Shown here: positions 24,694-33,479 of the stretch, one piece after another
Position numbering within the stretch: position 1 is the first letter of the stretch
How the letters are laid out: every line of letters starts with the position of its first letter
Assembly: GCF_904842695.1 (NCBI RefSeq)
Contig: NZ_CAJGWQ010000016.1
Span: 1 to 47,526 of the forward strand
Source: Gulosibacter hominis
GTDB lineage: Bacteria; Actinomycetota; Actinomycetes; Actinomycetales; Microbacteriaceae
DNA: 47,526 bases
Direction of reading: 5' to 3'
Translations under genes and position numbers: made by a program
Notes under the pieces: model-generated
Databases searched by the model: none
What the model was told of the DNA's origin: nothing
What the model saw: only the letters and a program-made list of their open reading frames with translations

Positions 24694-25827
24694 ATGTCGC
24701 AAGAACGATCACAGCTGATACAGCTGGCACGCGGATACCAGAGTGCCAGCCGCATCGAAAAGGGTGTCATCCTTGAGCATCTCCAGGCACAAACTGGCTG
24801 GTCACGAGACCACTGCCGACGAAGCCTTCGTGAGGCTGCAAACCCAAAAACTCGAACAGCTCCCGGCCGCCCCTCTGGAAGCCGAAAATATTCCACCAGC
24901 ACCACCACAGCACTCGAGCAGCTCTGGCACCTCGTGGGGCAACCCAGCGGACGGCGCCTCCAAGCGATGATGCCGCAGCTCTTGTACCGCCTCGACCGCC
25001 ACGGGGAACTGCGTGGAGAACTGGCCGACAACACGGTACGCAGCGAACTGCTCACTATGAGCTCAGCGTCGATCGATCGATACCTCCGAGCAGCACGAGC
25101 GAACAGCACACCGCAATCACAGCCGGAAATCAACGACTCTCTACAGCAGCGCCTGGCCGAGAACGAGCCCGTCAAAGAAGCCGGTATGTTTCGTCTGTGT
25201 GCTGCCGCCGGAAACAATCCAGAAAGTGGCTGCAGCCACATCCTTTCACTTGGTCTCTACGACAAGCTCACCGGTTGGCGCATTCGGGTAGCAACCACCA
25301 GCGCATCCCCACACCTGCTATTTCCACTGCTTGATCGCGCTTTGGAGGCGAATCCGGTCCCCTTCCGCAACATCCACGTTCACAGCGGCAGCGAACTATT
25401 GAATTTCTCGCTCATCAGCTGGGCTCAACAGCTCGGCATTGATGTTTCGCCGCCTAATTTCGCGACCACCAACGCCGCAGCTACGAGCGACTCTGCCCAA
25501 TGCAACTGCCACCCTTACGAACTAGCCATGTACAAACGAGAGGCACAGCTGCAAACTCAGCTATGGGAAGTGCTCGACGCTCGACACAATTATTTACTCC
25601 CAATCACGCGTGCCAAGTACAAGGTCTGGACAGGCAACGGTAGCGTCCGCGTATTCGATAACCCGCTCACTCCCCTAGAGCGACTTGAAGTCAGCGACAA
25701 CAGCGTACTCAGTGATGGTCTGCGCTCCCGTGATGAGCTCATCAATCCCGCTGCCATCGCCAGAGAAGTTGCCCGGCTACAAGCTGAGCTTGCCCTCGCA
25801 CGAGCCCAGCACGCACCCGCCGCATAG
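24694..25827 (+). CDS. Transposase-derived protein with lost DDE catalytic residues
   Basis: A 377-residue intact frame with GAGGAG upstream of the ATG. The N-terminus (residues 12-47, ARGYQSASRIEKGVILEHL and GWSRDHCRRSL) matches the helix-turn-helix start of ISNCY/IS481-like integrase-type transposases. The region LEQLWHLVGQPSGRRLQAMM to SSASIDRYLRAAR and the C-terminal INPAAIAREVARLQAEL also align with that family as I know it. The catalytic core is degenerate. The usual EADTVAHCGG is replaced by EAGMFRLCAAAG, and the D-containing DNGxEF motif by HVHSGSELLNF, so both catalytic aspartates are gone. No flanking inverted repeats are recognised. The stop codon lies inside the flank of phased-box element C. 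It is best read as a domesticated DNA-binding protein; a decaying transposase is the alternative. Confidence 0.7.
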   Translation: MSQERSQLIQLARGYQSASRIEKGVILEHLQAQTGWSRDHCRRSLREAANPKTRTAPGRPSGSRKYSTSTTTALEQLWHLVGQPSGRRLQAMMPQLLYRLDRHGELRGELADNTVRSELLTMSSASIDRYLRAARANSTPQSQPEINDSLQQRLAENEPVKEAGMFRLCAAAGNNPESGCSHILSLGLYDKLTGWRIRVATTSASPHLLFPLLDRALEANPVPFRNIHVHSGSELLNFSLISWAQQLGIDVSPPNFATTNAAATSDSAQCNCHPYELAMYKREAQLQTQLWEVLDARHNYLLPITRAKYKVWTGNGSVRVFDNPLTPLERLEVSDNSVLSDGLRSRDELINPAAIAREVARLQAELALARAQHAPAA

Positions 25828-26166
25828 CCGCACCGCCGCGCGCACTGCGCCAGCTCGCCCACGCCGCACCGCCCCTCAGATTTTTGTTTCCTGGCTGCAT
25901 CCCGTTGCGGAATTTTGTTTCCTGGCTGCATCCCAAAACTGAGATTTGTTTCCTGGCTGCATCCGGATGCAGAAAGTTGTTTCCTGGCTGCAAAACCGGC
26001 TGTTTCGCCTCAATCCGGACCCAAATCCCCTGTTTTGCAGCCAAAATTCTGATTTCAGGAAACAAAAATCCGAGGCCAGGAAACAAAATTCTGAGGCCAG
26101 GAAACAAAAATCCGCAGGCAAGCACACAGCAAGCAGCACAGCACAGCACAGCACAGCCAAGCAGCA
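25811..26166. repeat. Phased-box intergenic element, copy C (4 left + 3 right boxes)
   Basis: Left boxes (GTTTCCTG) start at 25886, 25917, 25948 and 25979 (31-bp period). Right boxes (CAGGAAAC) start at 26056, 26077 and 26098 (21-bp period). The inner spacing is 77 bp. The 11-bp inverted repeat is at 25986-25996 and 26032-26042. The left flank matches copy B from 25811, and the stop codon of the transposase-like gene (25825-25827) is within that match. The right flank is C/A/G-only sequence with CAGCA repeats, ending in CAGCCAAGCAGC (26155-26166). It is the largest of the three copies. Confidence 0.9.
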
Positions 26167-26197
26167 AAGCACGCACCACAACTAAACTGGCAGCATC

Positions 26198-27103
26198 ATG
26201 ACGCAGCGACTCTCCTCGGCCAGGTGGCAGCAACTCGCAGCCGAGCACGCGCACCGGGCAGACGCGCTCACCGCCGAGTACCGCAGCGCGCGCGCCGCGG
26301 GGCGCCGCCACGCCATCGACGACTTCCTGTTCACCTACTACTCTTACCGTCCCTCGGTGCTGCGCAAGTGGCATCCGGGCATCGGCACCGCTCTCTACGA
26401 CGCCGACGAGTATGCCGACAAGCGCTGGTACCGCACCAATACCGACGGGTCGGTGACGGTGGATGCGGCCGCGTTCCTGACCGACCGCGGGCACGTGGCC
26501 CGGCAAATACGCGTACTCAGCGAGGCGATCGCCGGCCGGCAACCACGTTTCAGCTGTTTCGGGCTTCACGAGTGGGCGATGGTGTACCGGCAGCCCGAAC
26601 ACCGCCACCCCATTCCGCTACGCCTCGGCCAGGCCGGCACCGACGCCGTGGTCGAATCGCACGACATCAACTGCACTCACTTCGACGCGTTCCGGTTTTT
26701 TACCCCGGATGCGCGACCGCTCAACCAGCTCCAGCCCACCCGTGCCACCCAGTGCGATCTCGACCAGACCGGCTGCCTGCACGCGAACATGGACCTCTAC
26801 AAGTGGGCCATGAAACTCGGCCCGCTCGTACCGGGCGACCTGCTGCTGGATACATTTGCGCTCGCCCGCGAAATCCGCTGGACCGATATGCAGGCATCTC
26901 CCTACGACGTCAGCGACTACAGCGTCCCCGCCATCGCCATCGAAACCCCGCAGGGCAAAGCCGAGTATGTGCAGCTACAGCGCAGCTACGCCGAGCGGGC
27001 GCAGCTGCTGCGCGGCCGGCTCATCGAGGTGATTCGGGCAGCCCAGCAAGCCGCCACCACCGAAACCGAGGGAGGTTCTCGGAACATTCTGGCCGCAGGA
27101 TGA
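26198..27103 (+). CDS. Conserved actinobacterial protein, often labelled 3-methyladenine DNA glycosylase
   Basis: A 301-residue soluble protein. Characteristic segments are DDFLFTYYSYRPSVLRKWHP, LHEWAMVYRQP, INCTHFDAFRFFTP, and CDLDQTGCLHANMDLYKWAM. I recall this family in many actinobacteria under the name 3-methyladenine DNA glycosylase, but I see no helix-hairpin-helix or other glycosylase signature, so function is unproven. Conserved His, Cys and Asp residues suggest an enzyme or metal site. The likely -10 box TAAACT (26183-26188) lies just after element C. The stop codon (27101-27103) falls inside a hairpin of the second repeat family. Confidence 0.75.
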   Translation: MTQRLSSARWQQLAAEHAHRADALTAEYRSARAAGRRHAIDDFLFTYYSYRPSVLRKWHPGIGTALYDADEYADKRWYRTNTDGSVTVDAAAFLTDRGHVARQIRVLSEAIAGRQPRFSCFGLHEWAMVYRQPEHRHPIPLRLGQAGTDAVVESHDINCTHFDAFRFFTPDARPLNQLQPTRATQCDLDQTGCLHANMDLYKWAMKLGPLVPGDLLLDTFALAREIRWTDMQASPYDVSDYSVPAIAIETPQGKAEYVQLQRSYAERAQLLRGRLIEVIRAAQQAATTETEGGSRNILAAG

Positions 27104-27134
27104 CCCACAGCGCATCCTGCACTCAAAATCTTCC
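27081..27134. repeat. Hairpin, second member of the two-copy family
   Basis: The inner stem GCAGGATG (27095-27102) pairs with CATCCTGC (27113-27120) around a 10-base loop. The outer stem GGAACATT (27081-27088) pairs with AATCTTCC (27127-27134) with one mismatch. The flank after it (GCTGAACTCACG) parallels the flank of the 4717-4770 copy. It contains the stop codon of the preceding gene. No U-tract follows. Confidence 0.7.
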
Positions 27135-27208
27135 GCTGAACTCACGCTCTCCGCCAACAGCACCGCACAACACCCCCTAAAACCCGCGGCAACAGCCAAA
27201 CAACCCAC

Positions 27209-27243
27209 AAAAAGGCGGGCCCGATCCAAAGACCGAGCCCGCC
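27209..27243 (-). terminator. Intrinsic terminator of the gap gene
   Basis: On the minus strand GGCGGGCTCGGTC (27243-27231) pairs with GATCGGGCCCGCC (27226-27214) around a short loop, followed by a run of T (27213-27209). It lies 20 bases after the GAPDH stop. Confidence 0.92.
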
Positions 27244-27262
27244 AGGCACTAAACCGCAGCGA

Positions 27263-28720
27263 TTACACCTCGAGCACGTCGCGACGGTGCGGCAGCACTG
27301 CCGGGTGCACGCCACCGAGGTGCTCGATGATGCGCACAACCTGCTTCGAGTAGCCGTACTCGTTGTCGTACCACACGTAGAGCACGAGGCTGGTGCCGTT
27401 CGCGATGGTCGCGAGACCGTCAACGATGCCGCAGCGCTCGTGGCCAACAAAGTCGGTCGACACAATGTCGGGCGACTCAACGTAGTCGATCTGCTGGCGC
27501 AGGTTCGAGCGCAGCGAAACCTCACGCAGGTAGTCGTTGACCTCTTCGCGGGTCACCTCGCGGCCGAGTTCGAGGTTGAGCACCGCCATCGAAACGTTCG
27601 GGGTGGGAACGCGGATGGCGTTACCGGTGAGCTTGCCAGCGAACTCGGGCAGCGCCTTCGCAACGGCCTTGGCGGCACCGGTTTCGGTGAGCACCATGTT
27701 GAGGGTTGCGGCGCGGCCACGGCGGGCGGCCTTGTGGTAGTTGTCGATGAGGTTCTGGTCGTTGGTGAACGAGTGCACGGTCTCGACGTGTCCACGCACC
27801 ACACCGAACTTCTTGTCGAGTGCGTGCAGGGTGGGGGTGATGCCGTTGGTGGTGCACGATGCGGCCGACAGAATCTTCTCTTCGTCGGTGATGTCGTTGT
27901 GGTTGATACCGAACACGACGTTGCGCAGGTCGCCCTTACCGGGGGCGGTGAGCAGCACGCGCGCAATACCCTTCGACTGCAGGTGCTGCGAAAGGCCGGC
28001 CTCGTCGCGCCAGCGGCCGGTGTTGTCGACGAGGATGGCGTCGTTGATGCCGTACTGGGTGTAGTCGACAGTGGCGGGGTCGCTCGAGTAGATCACCTGG
28101 ATGAGCGTGCCGTTGGCGAGAATCGTGTTGTTTTCGTTGTCGACCTGGATGGTGCCGTTGAAGGGGCCGTGCACCGAGTCGCGCCGCAGCAGCGCGGCAC
28201 GCTTTTCGAGGTCGTCGTCGCCGTTTTTGCGCACCACGATCGCGCGCAGGCGCAGGCCCGGTCCGGTGGCGGCCTGTTCAATAAGGATGCGGGCGAGCAG
28301 ACGACCAATACGACCGAAACCGTAGAGCACCACATCTTTACCCTGACCGTTCACGTCGGCGGGCTTCACCTCTGCCAGCTGCTCGGCGAGGAACGCCGCG
28401 ATGTCGCCTTCGCCGCCCTGTTCGCGGTAGAGGCGGGCGAGCTCACCGAGGTCGACCGAGGCGGTGTCGAAGTTCATCTCTGAGAGCGCTTCGAGCAGCT
28501 TGATGGTGAGGTCGAGCGACACCACCTCGCCCTGCACGCGACGTGCGTAGCGGTGCGCCTTGATCACGTCTACCGCCGAACGGTTGATGAGGCGACGGCC
28601 GTGAATCGAGGTCACAATGTTGTGCTCGCGGTAGAGCTTTGAAACCAGCGGAATCACCCGCTCGGCGGCCGCAACGCGTTCAAACCATTCGGCTTGAGCC
28701 TGGGTGTACTGATCGGTCAT
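27263..28720 (-). CDS. gap: Glyceraldehyde-3-phosphate dehydrogenase, long GapB type
   Basis: A 485-residue protein. About 125 N-terminal residues precede the Rossmann motif LYGFGRIGRLLARIL, unlike classic GapA enzymes of about 335 residues. The catalytic site is SAASCTTNGITPTLHAL, and HSFTNDQN, NMVLTETGAAKAV and WYDNEYGY are typical GAPDH motifs. The length and extension resemble GapB of Corynebacterium, which works mainly in the gluconeogenic direction with NADP; cofactor use here is inferred. ATG 28720 has GGAGGGA upstream. It stands alone between der (134 bases) and its own terminator. Confidence 0.92.
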   Translation of the reverse strand: MTDQYTQAQAEWFERVAAAERVIPLVSKLYREHNIVTSIHGRRLINRSAVDVIKAHRYARRVQGEVVSLDLTIKLLEALSEMNFDTASVDLGELARLYREQGGEGDIAAFLAEQLAEVKPADVNGQGKDVVLYGFGRIGRLLARILIEQAATGPGLRLRAIVVRKNGDDDLEKRAALLRRDSVHGPFNGTIQVDNENNTILANGTLIQVIYSSDPATVDYTQYGINDAILVDNTGRWRDEAGLSQHLQSKGIARVLLTAPGKGDLRNVVFGINHNDITDEEKILSAASCTTNGITPTLHALDKKFGVVRGHVETVHSFTNDQNLIDNYHKAARRGRAATLNMVLTETGAAKAVAKALPEFAGKLTGNAIRVPTPNVSMAVLNLELGREVTREEVNDYLREVSLRSNLRQQIDYVESPDIVSTDFVGHERCGIVDGLATIANGTSLVLYVWYDNEYGYSKQVVRIIEHLGGVHPAVLPHRRDVLEV

Positions 28721-28854
28721 CGGATCGTCCCTCCATCGGGTGTCGTGGCACTGCGAAGTGCACCGCAGCGGCGATTTTTCCTGCTTTCAGCTTACCCAAC
28801 CAAGTCAACGATGCACGCAGCTTTCGCGATCAAAAGCGACCCGGTTGGCGGGGG

Positions 28855-30456
28855 TTATTTTTTCCGGCGACGTTCGCGCACGCGCATGTTCACGACGATT
28901 GGTGTGCCCTCAAAACTGAACACTTCTCGTAGGCGTCGCTGGATGAATCGACGGTATCCGGGGTCGAGGAAGCCGGTGGTGAACAGCACGAATGTCGGCG
29001 GGCGGGTCTGTGCCTGCGTGGCGAACAGGATGCGTGGCTGTTTACCGCCGCGCAGCGGGTGCGGGAATTCTTGCGCCAGTTCGGTGAGGAAGGCGTTGAG
29101 CTTCCCAGTGGGGATGCGGGTGTCCCACGACGCGAGCGCGGTTTCGAGCGCCGGCACGAGTTTTTCGAGGTGGCGTCCGGTGCGCGCTGAAATGTTCACG
29201 CGCGGAGCCCACGACACATGCGAGAGGTCTTGTTCGATTTCGCGTTCGAGCTGCCAGCGGCGCTCGTCGTCGATGAGGTCCCATTTGTTGAAGGCGAGCA
29301 CGAGTGCGCGGCCCGATTGCAGCACCATTTCGACGATACGCACATCCTGCACGCCGAGCGGTTCGGCGACGTCGAACACCACGATCGCCACTTCGGCTTT
29401 GTCGAGTGCGGTTGCGGTGCGCAGTGAGGCGTAGAAGTCGGCGCCCTGCTGCAGGTGCACGCGTTTGCGGATACCGGCGGTGTCAACGAACCGCCACAGT
29501 TTGCCGCCCACTTCAACGAGCGAGTCGACCGGGTCGCGGGTGGTGCCGGCGAGGTCGTTGACGACCACGCGTTCTTCGCCGGCGGCCTTGTTGAGCAGGC
29601 TCGATTTGCCGACGTTGGGTCGGCCAACGATCGCCACCCGGCGCGGCCCGCCCACTTCGCGTTCGGCGACGCGAGATTCTTGCGGCAGCACCCGCATCAC
29701 TTCGTCGAGCAGGTCGGCCACACCGCGCCCGTGTAGCGCCGAGGTTGGCCAAGGTTCGCCGAGTCCGAGGCTCCACAGCGGTGCGGCGTTGGGTTCTTGC
29801 ACGACGTCGTCGATTTTGTTGGCGGCCAAAATCACGGGGCGGTCGGTTTTGCGCAGCATCCGCACCACGTGTTCATCGGTGGCGGTGGCGCCAACGTTCG
29901 CGTCCACCACGAACAGCACCGCGTCGGCGAGTTCGATGGCAATTTCGGCCTGTTCGGCAACCGAGCGGTCGATACCTTTTGCATCCGGTTCCCAACCGCC
30001 GGTGTCGACCACGGTGAATCCGCGCCCGCCCCACTCGGCTCGGTAGCTGACCCGGTCGCGGGTGACGCCGGGCACGTCTTCAACCACGGCTTCACGGCGG
30101 CCGAGGATGCGGTTAACAAGCGCCGACTTCCCCACGTTTGGGCGCCCCACCACCGCCAGTACGGGCAGCGCGGGCAGATAGTAGACGTCGTCTTGACCGG
30201 CCGCGTCGGCTTCGAGCATGGCGAGGTCTTCGTCGTCGAGTTCGTAGTCGCGCAGCCCCTGCCGCAGCATTTCGGCGCGCTGGTCGGCGAGATCGTCATC
30301 GATCGCCGCCACTCGTTCGACAAAGTCTTCGGCGCTTTCGGCGTAGTGCACCTCGATGTCGTGGTCGTCGGCAACCAGTTCGGGCTGGTAGGGGGTGTGT
30401 TCGCGCGAGCTCTCGGGGTCACCGAGCGGCGCCATCGGGTTGTGCTGGTCGCTCAT
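28855..30456 (-). CDS. der: Ribosome-assembly GTPase Der (EngA)
   Basis: A 533-residue protein with two tandem GTPase domains, each with GRPNVGKS (G1), DxPG- or DTAG-like G3 and an NKxD motif (NKID, NKWD), then a KH-like C-terminal domain (RTGRHLEKL to [12 protein letters not shown]). About 95 acidic residues precede the first domain, longer than in Escherichia coli and common in actinobacteria. Der acts in maturation of the 50S ribosomal subunit. It starts in an ATGA overlap with cmk. Confidence 0.96.
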   Translation of the reverse strand: MSDQHNPMAPLGDPESSREHTPYQPELVADDHDIEVHYAESAEDFVERVAAIDDDLADQRAEMLRQGLRDYELDDEDLAMLEADAAGQDDVYYLPALPVLAVVGRPNVGKSALVNRILGRREAVVEDVPGVTRDRVSYRAEWGGRGFTVVDTGGWEPDAKGIDRSVAEQAEIAIELADAVLFVVDANVGATATDEHVVRMLRKTDRPVILAANKIDDVVQEPNAAPLWSLGLGEPWPTSALHGRGVADLLDEVMRVLPQESRVAEREVGGPRRVAIVGRPNVGKSSLLNKAAGEERVVVNDLAGTTRDPVDSLVEVGGKLWRFVDTAGIRKRVHLQQGADFYASLRTATALDKAEVAIVVFDVAEPLGVQDVRIVEMVLQSGRALVLAFNKWDLIDDERRWQLEREIEQDLSHVSWAPRVNISARTGRHLEKLVPALETALASWDTRIPTGKLNAFLTELAQEFPHPLRGGKQPRILFATQAQTRPPTFVLFTTGFLDPGYRRFIQRRLREVFSFEGTPIVVNMRVRERRRKK

Positions 30457-31130
30457 TGTTGTGCCTTTCGGATGAGTTCGATCACGGCCGTAATCGCGGC
30501 GTCAAGTGTCAGGTTGGTGGTGTCGAGTTCGACGACCCCGTCGGCGGCGCTGGTGAAGTTCGCCACCGTCGCGTCGCGCGCATCCCGTTCACTAATTGTG
30601 GCCGCCACTCGCTTAGCGTTGTCTCCGGCACGCTCGGCCTGCCGGCGGCGGATGCGTTCGGCTTCGCTGGCGGTGATGAGGATGCGCAGCGGCGCGTCGG
30701 GCACCACCACCGTGGTGAGGTCGCGCCCCTCGGCAATAATTCCGGCGGCGTCGTCTTCGTGCAAAATCTGGCGGAATCGTTCGTTGACGGCGGCGCGCAC
30801 TCGCAGGTTGGTGGCGACGCCCGATACGAGCTCTGAGATGCGCGTTTCGCGGATCGCCTCGGTGATGTCGGTGTCGCCGAGGCGCACCCAGCGCTCGTCG
30901 GGTTCGAGCGACAGCCGCCACTGCGCAAAAAACTCGGGCAGTAGCGCCACTACTGCGTCTTGGTCGGCGGGGTCGACCTGGTGGTCGAGCGCGAACCAGG
31001 TGAGGGCCCGGTACACCGAGCCGGTGTCGAGCAGATGCCAGCCGAGCTGCTGTGCCGCGGCGCGTGAGACGGTCGACTTACCCGACCCCGAGGGGCCGTC
31101 GATCGCGACAATCAGGTGGTTTGGCATCAT
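30453..31130 (-). CDS. cmk: Cytidylate kinase
   Basis: A 225-residue P-loop kinase ([13 protein letters not shown] near residue 10) that phosphorylates CMP and dCMP. Later motifs are [31 protein letters not shown] and RDARD. Two adjacent ATG codons (31130, 31127) are possible starts. The order tyrA-cmk-der on one strand is the usual Microbacteriaceae arrangement; 40 bases separate it from tyrA. Confidence 0.95.
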   Translation of the reverse strand: MMPNHLIVAIDGPSGSGKSTVSRAAAQQLGWHLLDTGSVYRALTWFALDHQVDPADQDAVVALLPEFFAQWRLSLEPDERWVRLGDTDITEAIRETRISELVSGVATNLRVRAAVNERFRQILHEDDAAGIIAEGRDLTTVVVPDAPLRILITASEAERIRRRQAERAGDNAKRVAATISERDARDATVANFTSAADGVVELDTTNLTLDAAITAVIELIRKAQQ

Positions 31131-31170
31131 TTTTCTTTCGTAGGGCCGGTTGCGGGCGTGGCTGTTTGGG

Positions 31171-32295
31171 TTATTGCGCTACCCGCCAGCCACGGCTGTC
31201 GAGTTCGTCGACCAGGCGCTGGCGCACCTCGGGCAGCACCCACACTTCGACGAGGCCAAGGTTTGCGCCCGGCGAGTGTTCGAGCATGATTTCTTCAACG
31301 TTGATATCGGCCTCGCCGATTTCGTTGAACAGCCGCGCGAGCTGACCGGGGCGGTCGTCGACCATCACGGTTACCGAGGCGTAGGTGCGTCGCGAGCCGT
31401 GTTTACCGGGGATGCGGGCGACACCCTCGTTACCGGCGCGCATCTGGTCGGCGACCACGCGCCGGGCGCCTTCGGCTTCAATATCGTCGAGTGCGTCGGC
31501 GAGCGTGCCAATATCGCCGGCGATATTGCGCAGGATGCGGGCCACCCGCGATCCGTTCGCGGCCAGAATTTGGTTCCACATGGTTGGGTCGCTGGCGGCG
31601 ATGCGGGTGACATCGCGCAGTCCCCCGCCGGCGAGATTGGCGGCATCAAGGTTGTCGCCGAGCAGTTGTGCCGCCATCACGCTCGACACCAGTTGCGGCA
31701 CATGCGAGATAAGCGCCACCGATTCATCGTGGTCTTCAGCGGTGAGGTTGACGACGGTGGCGCCCAAATCAAGCGCCATTCCCTCGACCTCTTGCAGACT
31801 GTCGACCGTGGTTTCGGTGGTGCTGGTGATCACCCACGGGCGCCCGAGAAATAGGTCGGCGCGGCCCGAGAGCGGCCCGCCGGTTTCGCGGCCGGCCATT
31901 GGATGCGAGCCCACATAGCGGCTCACATCCCCGCCGCCGGCGCGCAGCACCTCGAGCGGGAGCGTTTTAACGCTGGCAACGTCGGTGACGATGGCGTCTG
32001 GCCAGTTGCGCAGCTGTTCGAGTACAACCGTGCCCACCGCGTCGGGAGGTACGCACACGACCACGAGCCGCGGAGTGTCTTCCGGCTGCGCGTCGGTCGC
32101 GCGATCGGCTGGTGCGATGCGGCCGGCGCCGTAGTCGGCAGCGAGCCGCATCGCCGTTGGTGAGAGATCGCGCAGCATCACGTCGACACCGAGCCGCCGC
32201 AGCCCCAGCCCGATCGAGGTGCCGAGCAGGCCCGTGCCAACTACGAGCACCGGGGATAGAGTGCGCACCGGCGCCTTTGCTCGAACGCTATTCAT
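31171..32295 (-). CDS. tyrA: Prephenate dehydrogenase with ACT domain
   Basis: A 374-residue protein. The NAD-binding motif VVGTGLLGTSIGLGLRRLG is near residue 18. The active-site His is in SHPMAGRETGG. A helical dimer domain follows, then a C-terminal ACT domain (about 295-365, TYASVTVMVDDRPGQLARLF), which binds tyrosine or phenylalanine for feedback control in this class. It makes 4-hydroxyphenylpyruvate for tyrosine synthesis. It overlaps the pseudouridine synthase stop by 4 bases. Confidence 0.95.
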   Translation of the reverse strand: MNSVRAKAPVRTLSPVLVVGTGLLGTSIGLGLRRLGVDVMLRDLSPTAMRLAADYGAGRIAPADRATDAQPEDTPRLVVVCVPPDAVGTVVLEQLRNWPDAIVTDVASVKTLPLEVLRAGGGDVSRYVGSHPMAGRETGGPLSGRADLFLGRPWVITSTTETTVDSLQEVEGMALDLGATVVNLTAEDHDESVALISHVPQLVSSVMAAQLLGDNLDAANLAGGGLRDVTRIAASDPTMWNQILAANGSRVARILRNIAGDIGTLADALDDIEAEGARRVVADQMRAGNEGVARIPGKHGSRRTYASVTVMVDDRPGQLARLFNEIGEADINVEEIMLEHSPGANLGLVEVWVLPEVRQRLVDELDSRGWRVAQ

Positions 32296-33479
32296 CGTTT
32301 GCCTCCACCGTGCTTGTTGCCACCGTGCTTACCGCCGCCGTCGCGACGCTGCTGACCGGATGCACCGCCGCGCCGGCCCCGCGGCTGGCTGCCGCGATCG
32401 CCCCGGGCATGACCGCCGCGGGTGCCGCCGCTTTTGCTGCGCGGATGGCCACCGTGACCGGCCCGCTTACCGCGACCGGGCTGGCCGCCGCGCGAGTCGG
32501 CACGTTCACCGCGCTGCTTGTTGGAGCTGCCGGCAGGTTCGCCGCTGCTCAGGCGCAGCAGTTGTCCGAGCTCATCGGCGGTTAGTTCGCGAATCTCACC
32601 CTGGCGAAGCGTGCCCAGGTGCAGCGGCCCGAAGCTGCGCCGCACCAGTGACCGCACCGGATAGCCCACATGCGCGAGCATCCGGCGCACAATACGGTTT
32701 TTGCCCGAGTGCAGGGTGATTTCGACGAGTGTCGATTTGGCGGATGAACCGGCAGCGAGAATCCGTGCCGAATCGGCCTGAATAAATCCGTCTTCAAGTT
32801 CGATACCGTCACGCAGCTGCTGCACTGCGGCAGCCGGCATCCGCCCATCAACCTTGGCCACATAGGTTTTTGACACCCCGAACGATGGGTGAGCAAGCAC
32901 ATGCGCGAGCTCGCCGTCGTTCGTGATGATGAGCAGACCGCTCGTTTCATAGTCGAGACGGCCGACGTTGTAGAGCCGCTCGGAATACTGTTCGGTAAAT
33001 TCGCGCAGATCGCGGCGGCCGTGTTCGTCACGCATTGACGAGACGACTTTCACGGGCTTATTGAGGATGAGATACCGCTTGGTTTGGTCGAGCTGCACCG
33101 GGGTGCCGTCGACCACCACGCGGTCGTTATCGGGGTCGATGCGGGTGCCGAGTTCGGTCACCACCGAGCCATTCACTTTCACTCGACCCGCGGTGATGAG
33201 TTGTTCGCACACGCGGCGGCTGGCAACGCCGGCGTTTGCGAGCGCTTTTTGTAGTCGCACTCCCTCGGGAAGCTCACGAGCCGGGGCCGCATTTGCGGGG
33301 CGGTGATCGGGTGGGAACGGGATGTCGTCAAAATCGCTGAGCTGATAGCCGCCGGCGGGGCGTTCAGCCTCGGCGCGGGCCACTGCGGCGGCAAACTGTG
33401 CCAGCTCGCGGGCATCCTCGCCAGCGCTCGAAAATTCCGAGCCCTGCGAATACTGGGTGTCGTCACGACGCTCAGTCAC
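32292..33479 (-). CDS. RluB/RsuA-family pseudouridine synthase with basic tail
   Basis: A 395-residue protein. An acidic N-terminus of about 75 residues is followed by an S4 RNA-binding domain (VRLQKALANAGVASRRVCEQ), then the catalytic domain with VGRLDYETSGLLIITNDGEL (catalytic Asp). It ends in about 80 disordered Gly/Arg/Lys/His residues (RGGQPGRGKRAGHGG). RluB acts on 23S rRNA helix 89 and RsuA on 16S; the genomic place beside scpAB matches Rv1711-like RluB. The start is GTG 33479, overlapping the scpB stop by 8 bases. Confidence 0.92.
   Translation of the reverse strand: MTERRDDTQYSQGSEFSSAGEDARELAQFAAAVARAEAERPAGGYQLSDFDDIPFPPDHRPANAAPARELPEGVRLQKALANAGVASRRVCEQLITAGRVKVNGSVVTELGTRIDPDNDRVVVDGTPVQLDQTKRYLILNKPVKVVSSMRDEHGRRDLREFTEQYSERLYNVGRLDYETSGLLIITNDGELAHVLAHPSFGVSKTYVAKVDGRMPAAAVQQLRDGIELEDGFIQADSARILAAGSSAKSTLVEITLHSGKNRIVRRMLAHVGYPVRSLVRRSFGPLHLGTLRQGEIRELTADELGQLLRLSSGEPAGSSNKQRGERADSRGGQPGRGKRAGHGGHPRSKSGGTRGGHARGDRGSQPRGRRGGASGQQRRDGGGKHGGNKHGGGKR

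Noticed and set aside
25877-26118. CRISPR array at the phased-box elements
   Set aside because: Boxes are short, switch orientation, have fixed 31/21-bp periods and no variable spacers of constant length; no cas genes are nearby.
25742-26608. 288-codon minus frame through element C
   Set aside because: Same repeat-derived peptide as copies A and B plus antisense of two real genes.
27287-28483. 398-codon plus frame opposite the GAPDH gene
   Set aside because: Antisense shadow of a clearly conserved enzyme.
29797-31143. 448-codon plus frame opposite der and cmk
   Set aside because: Antisense shadow; low-complexity composition and both minus genes have full motif sets.
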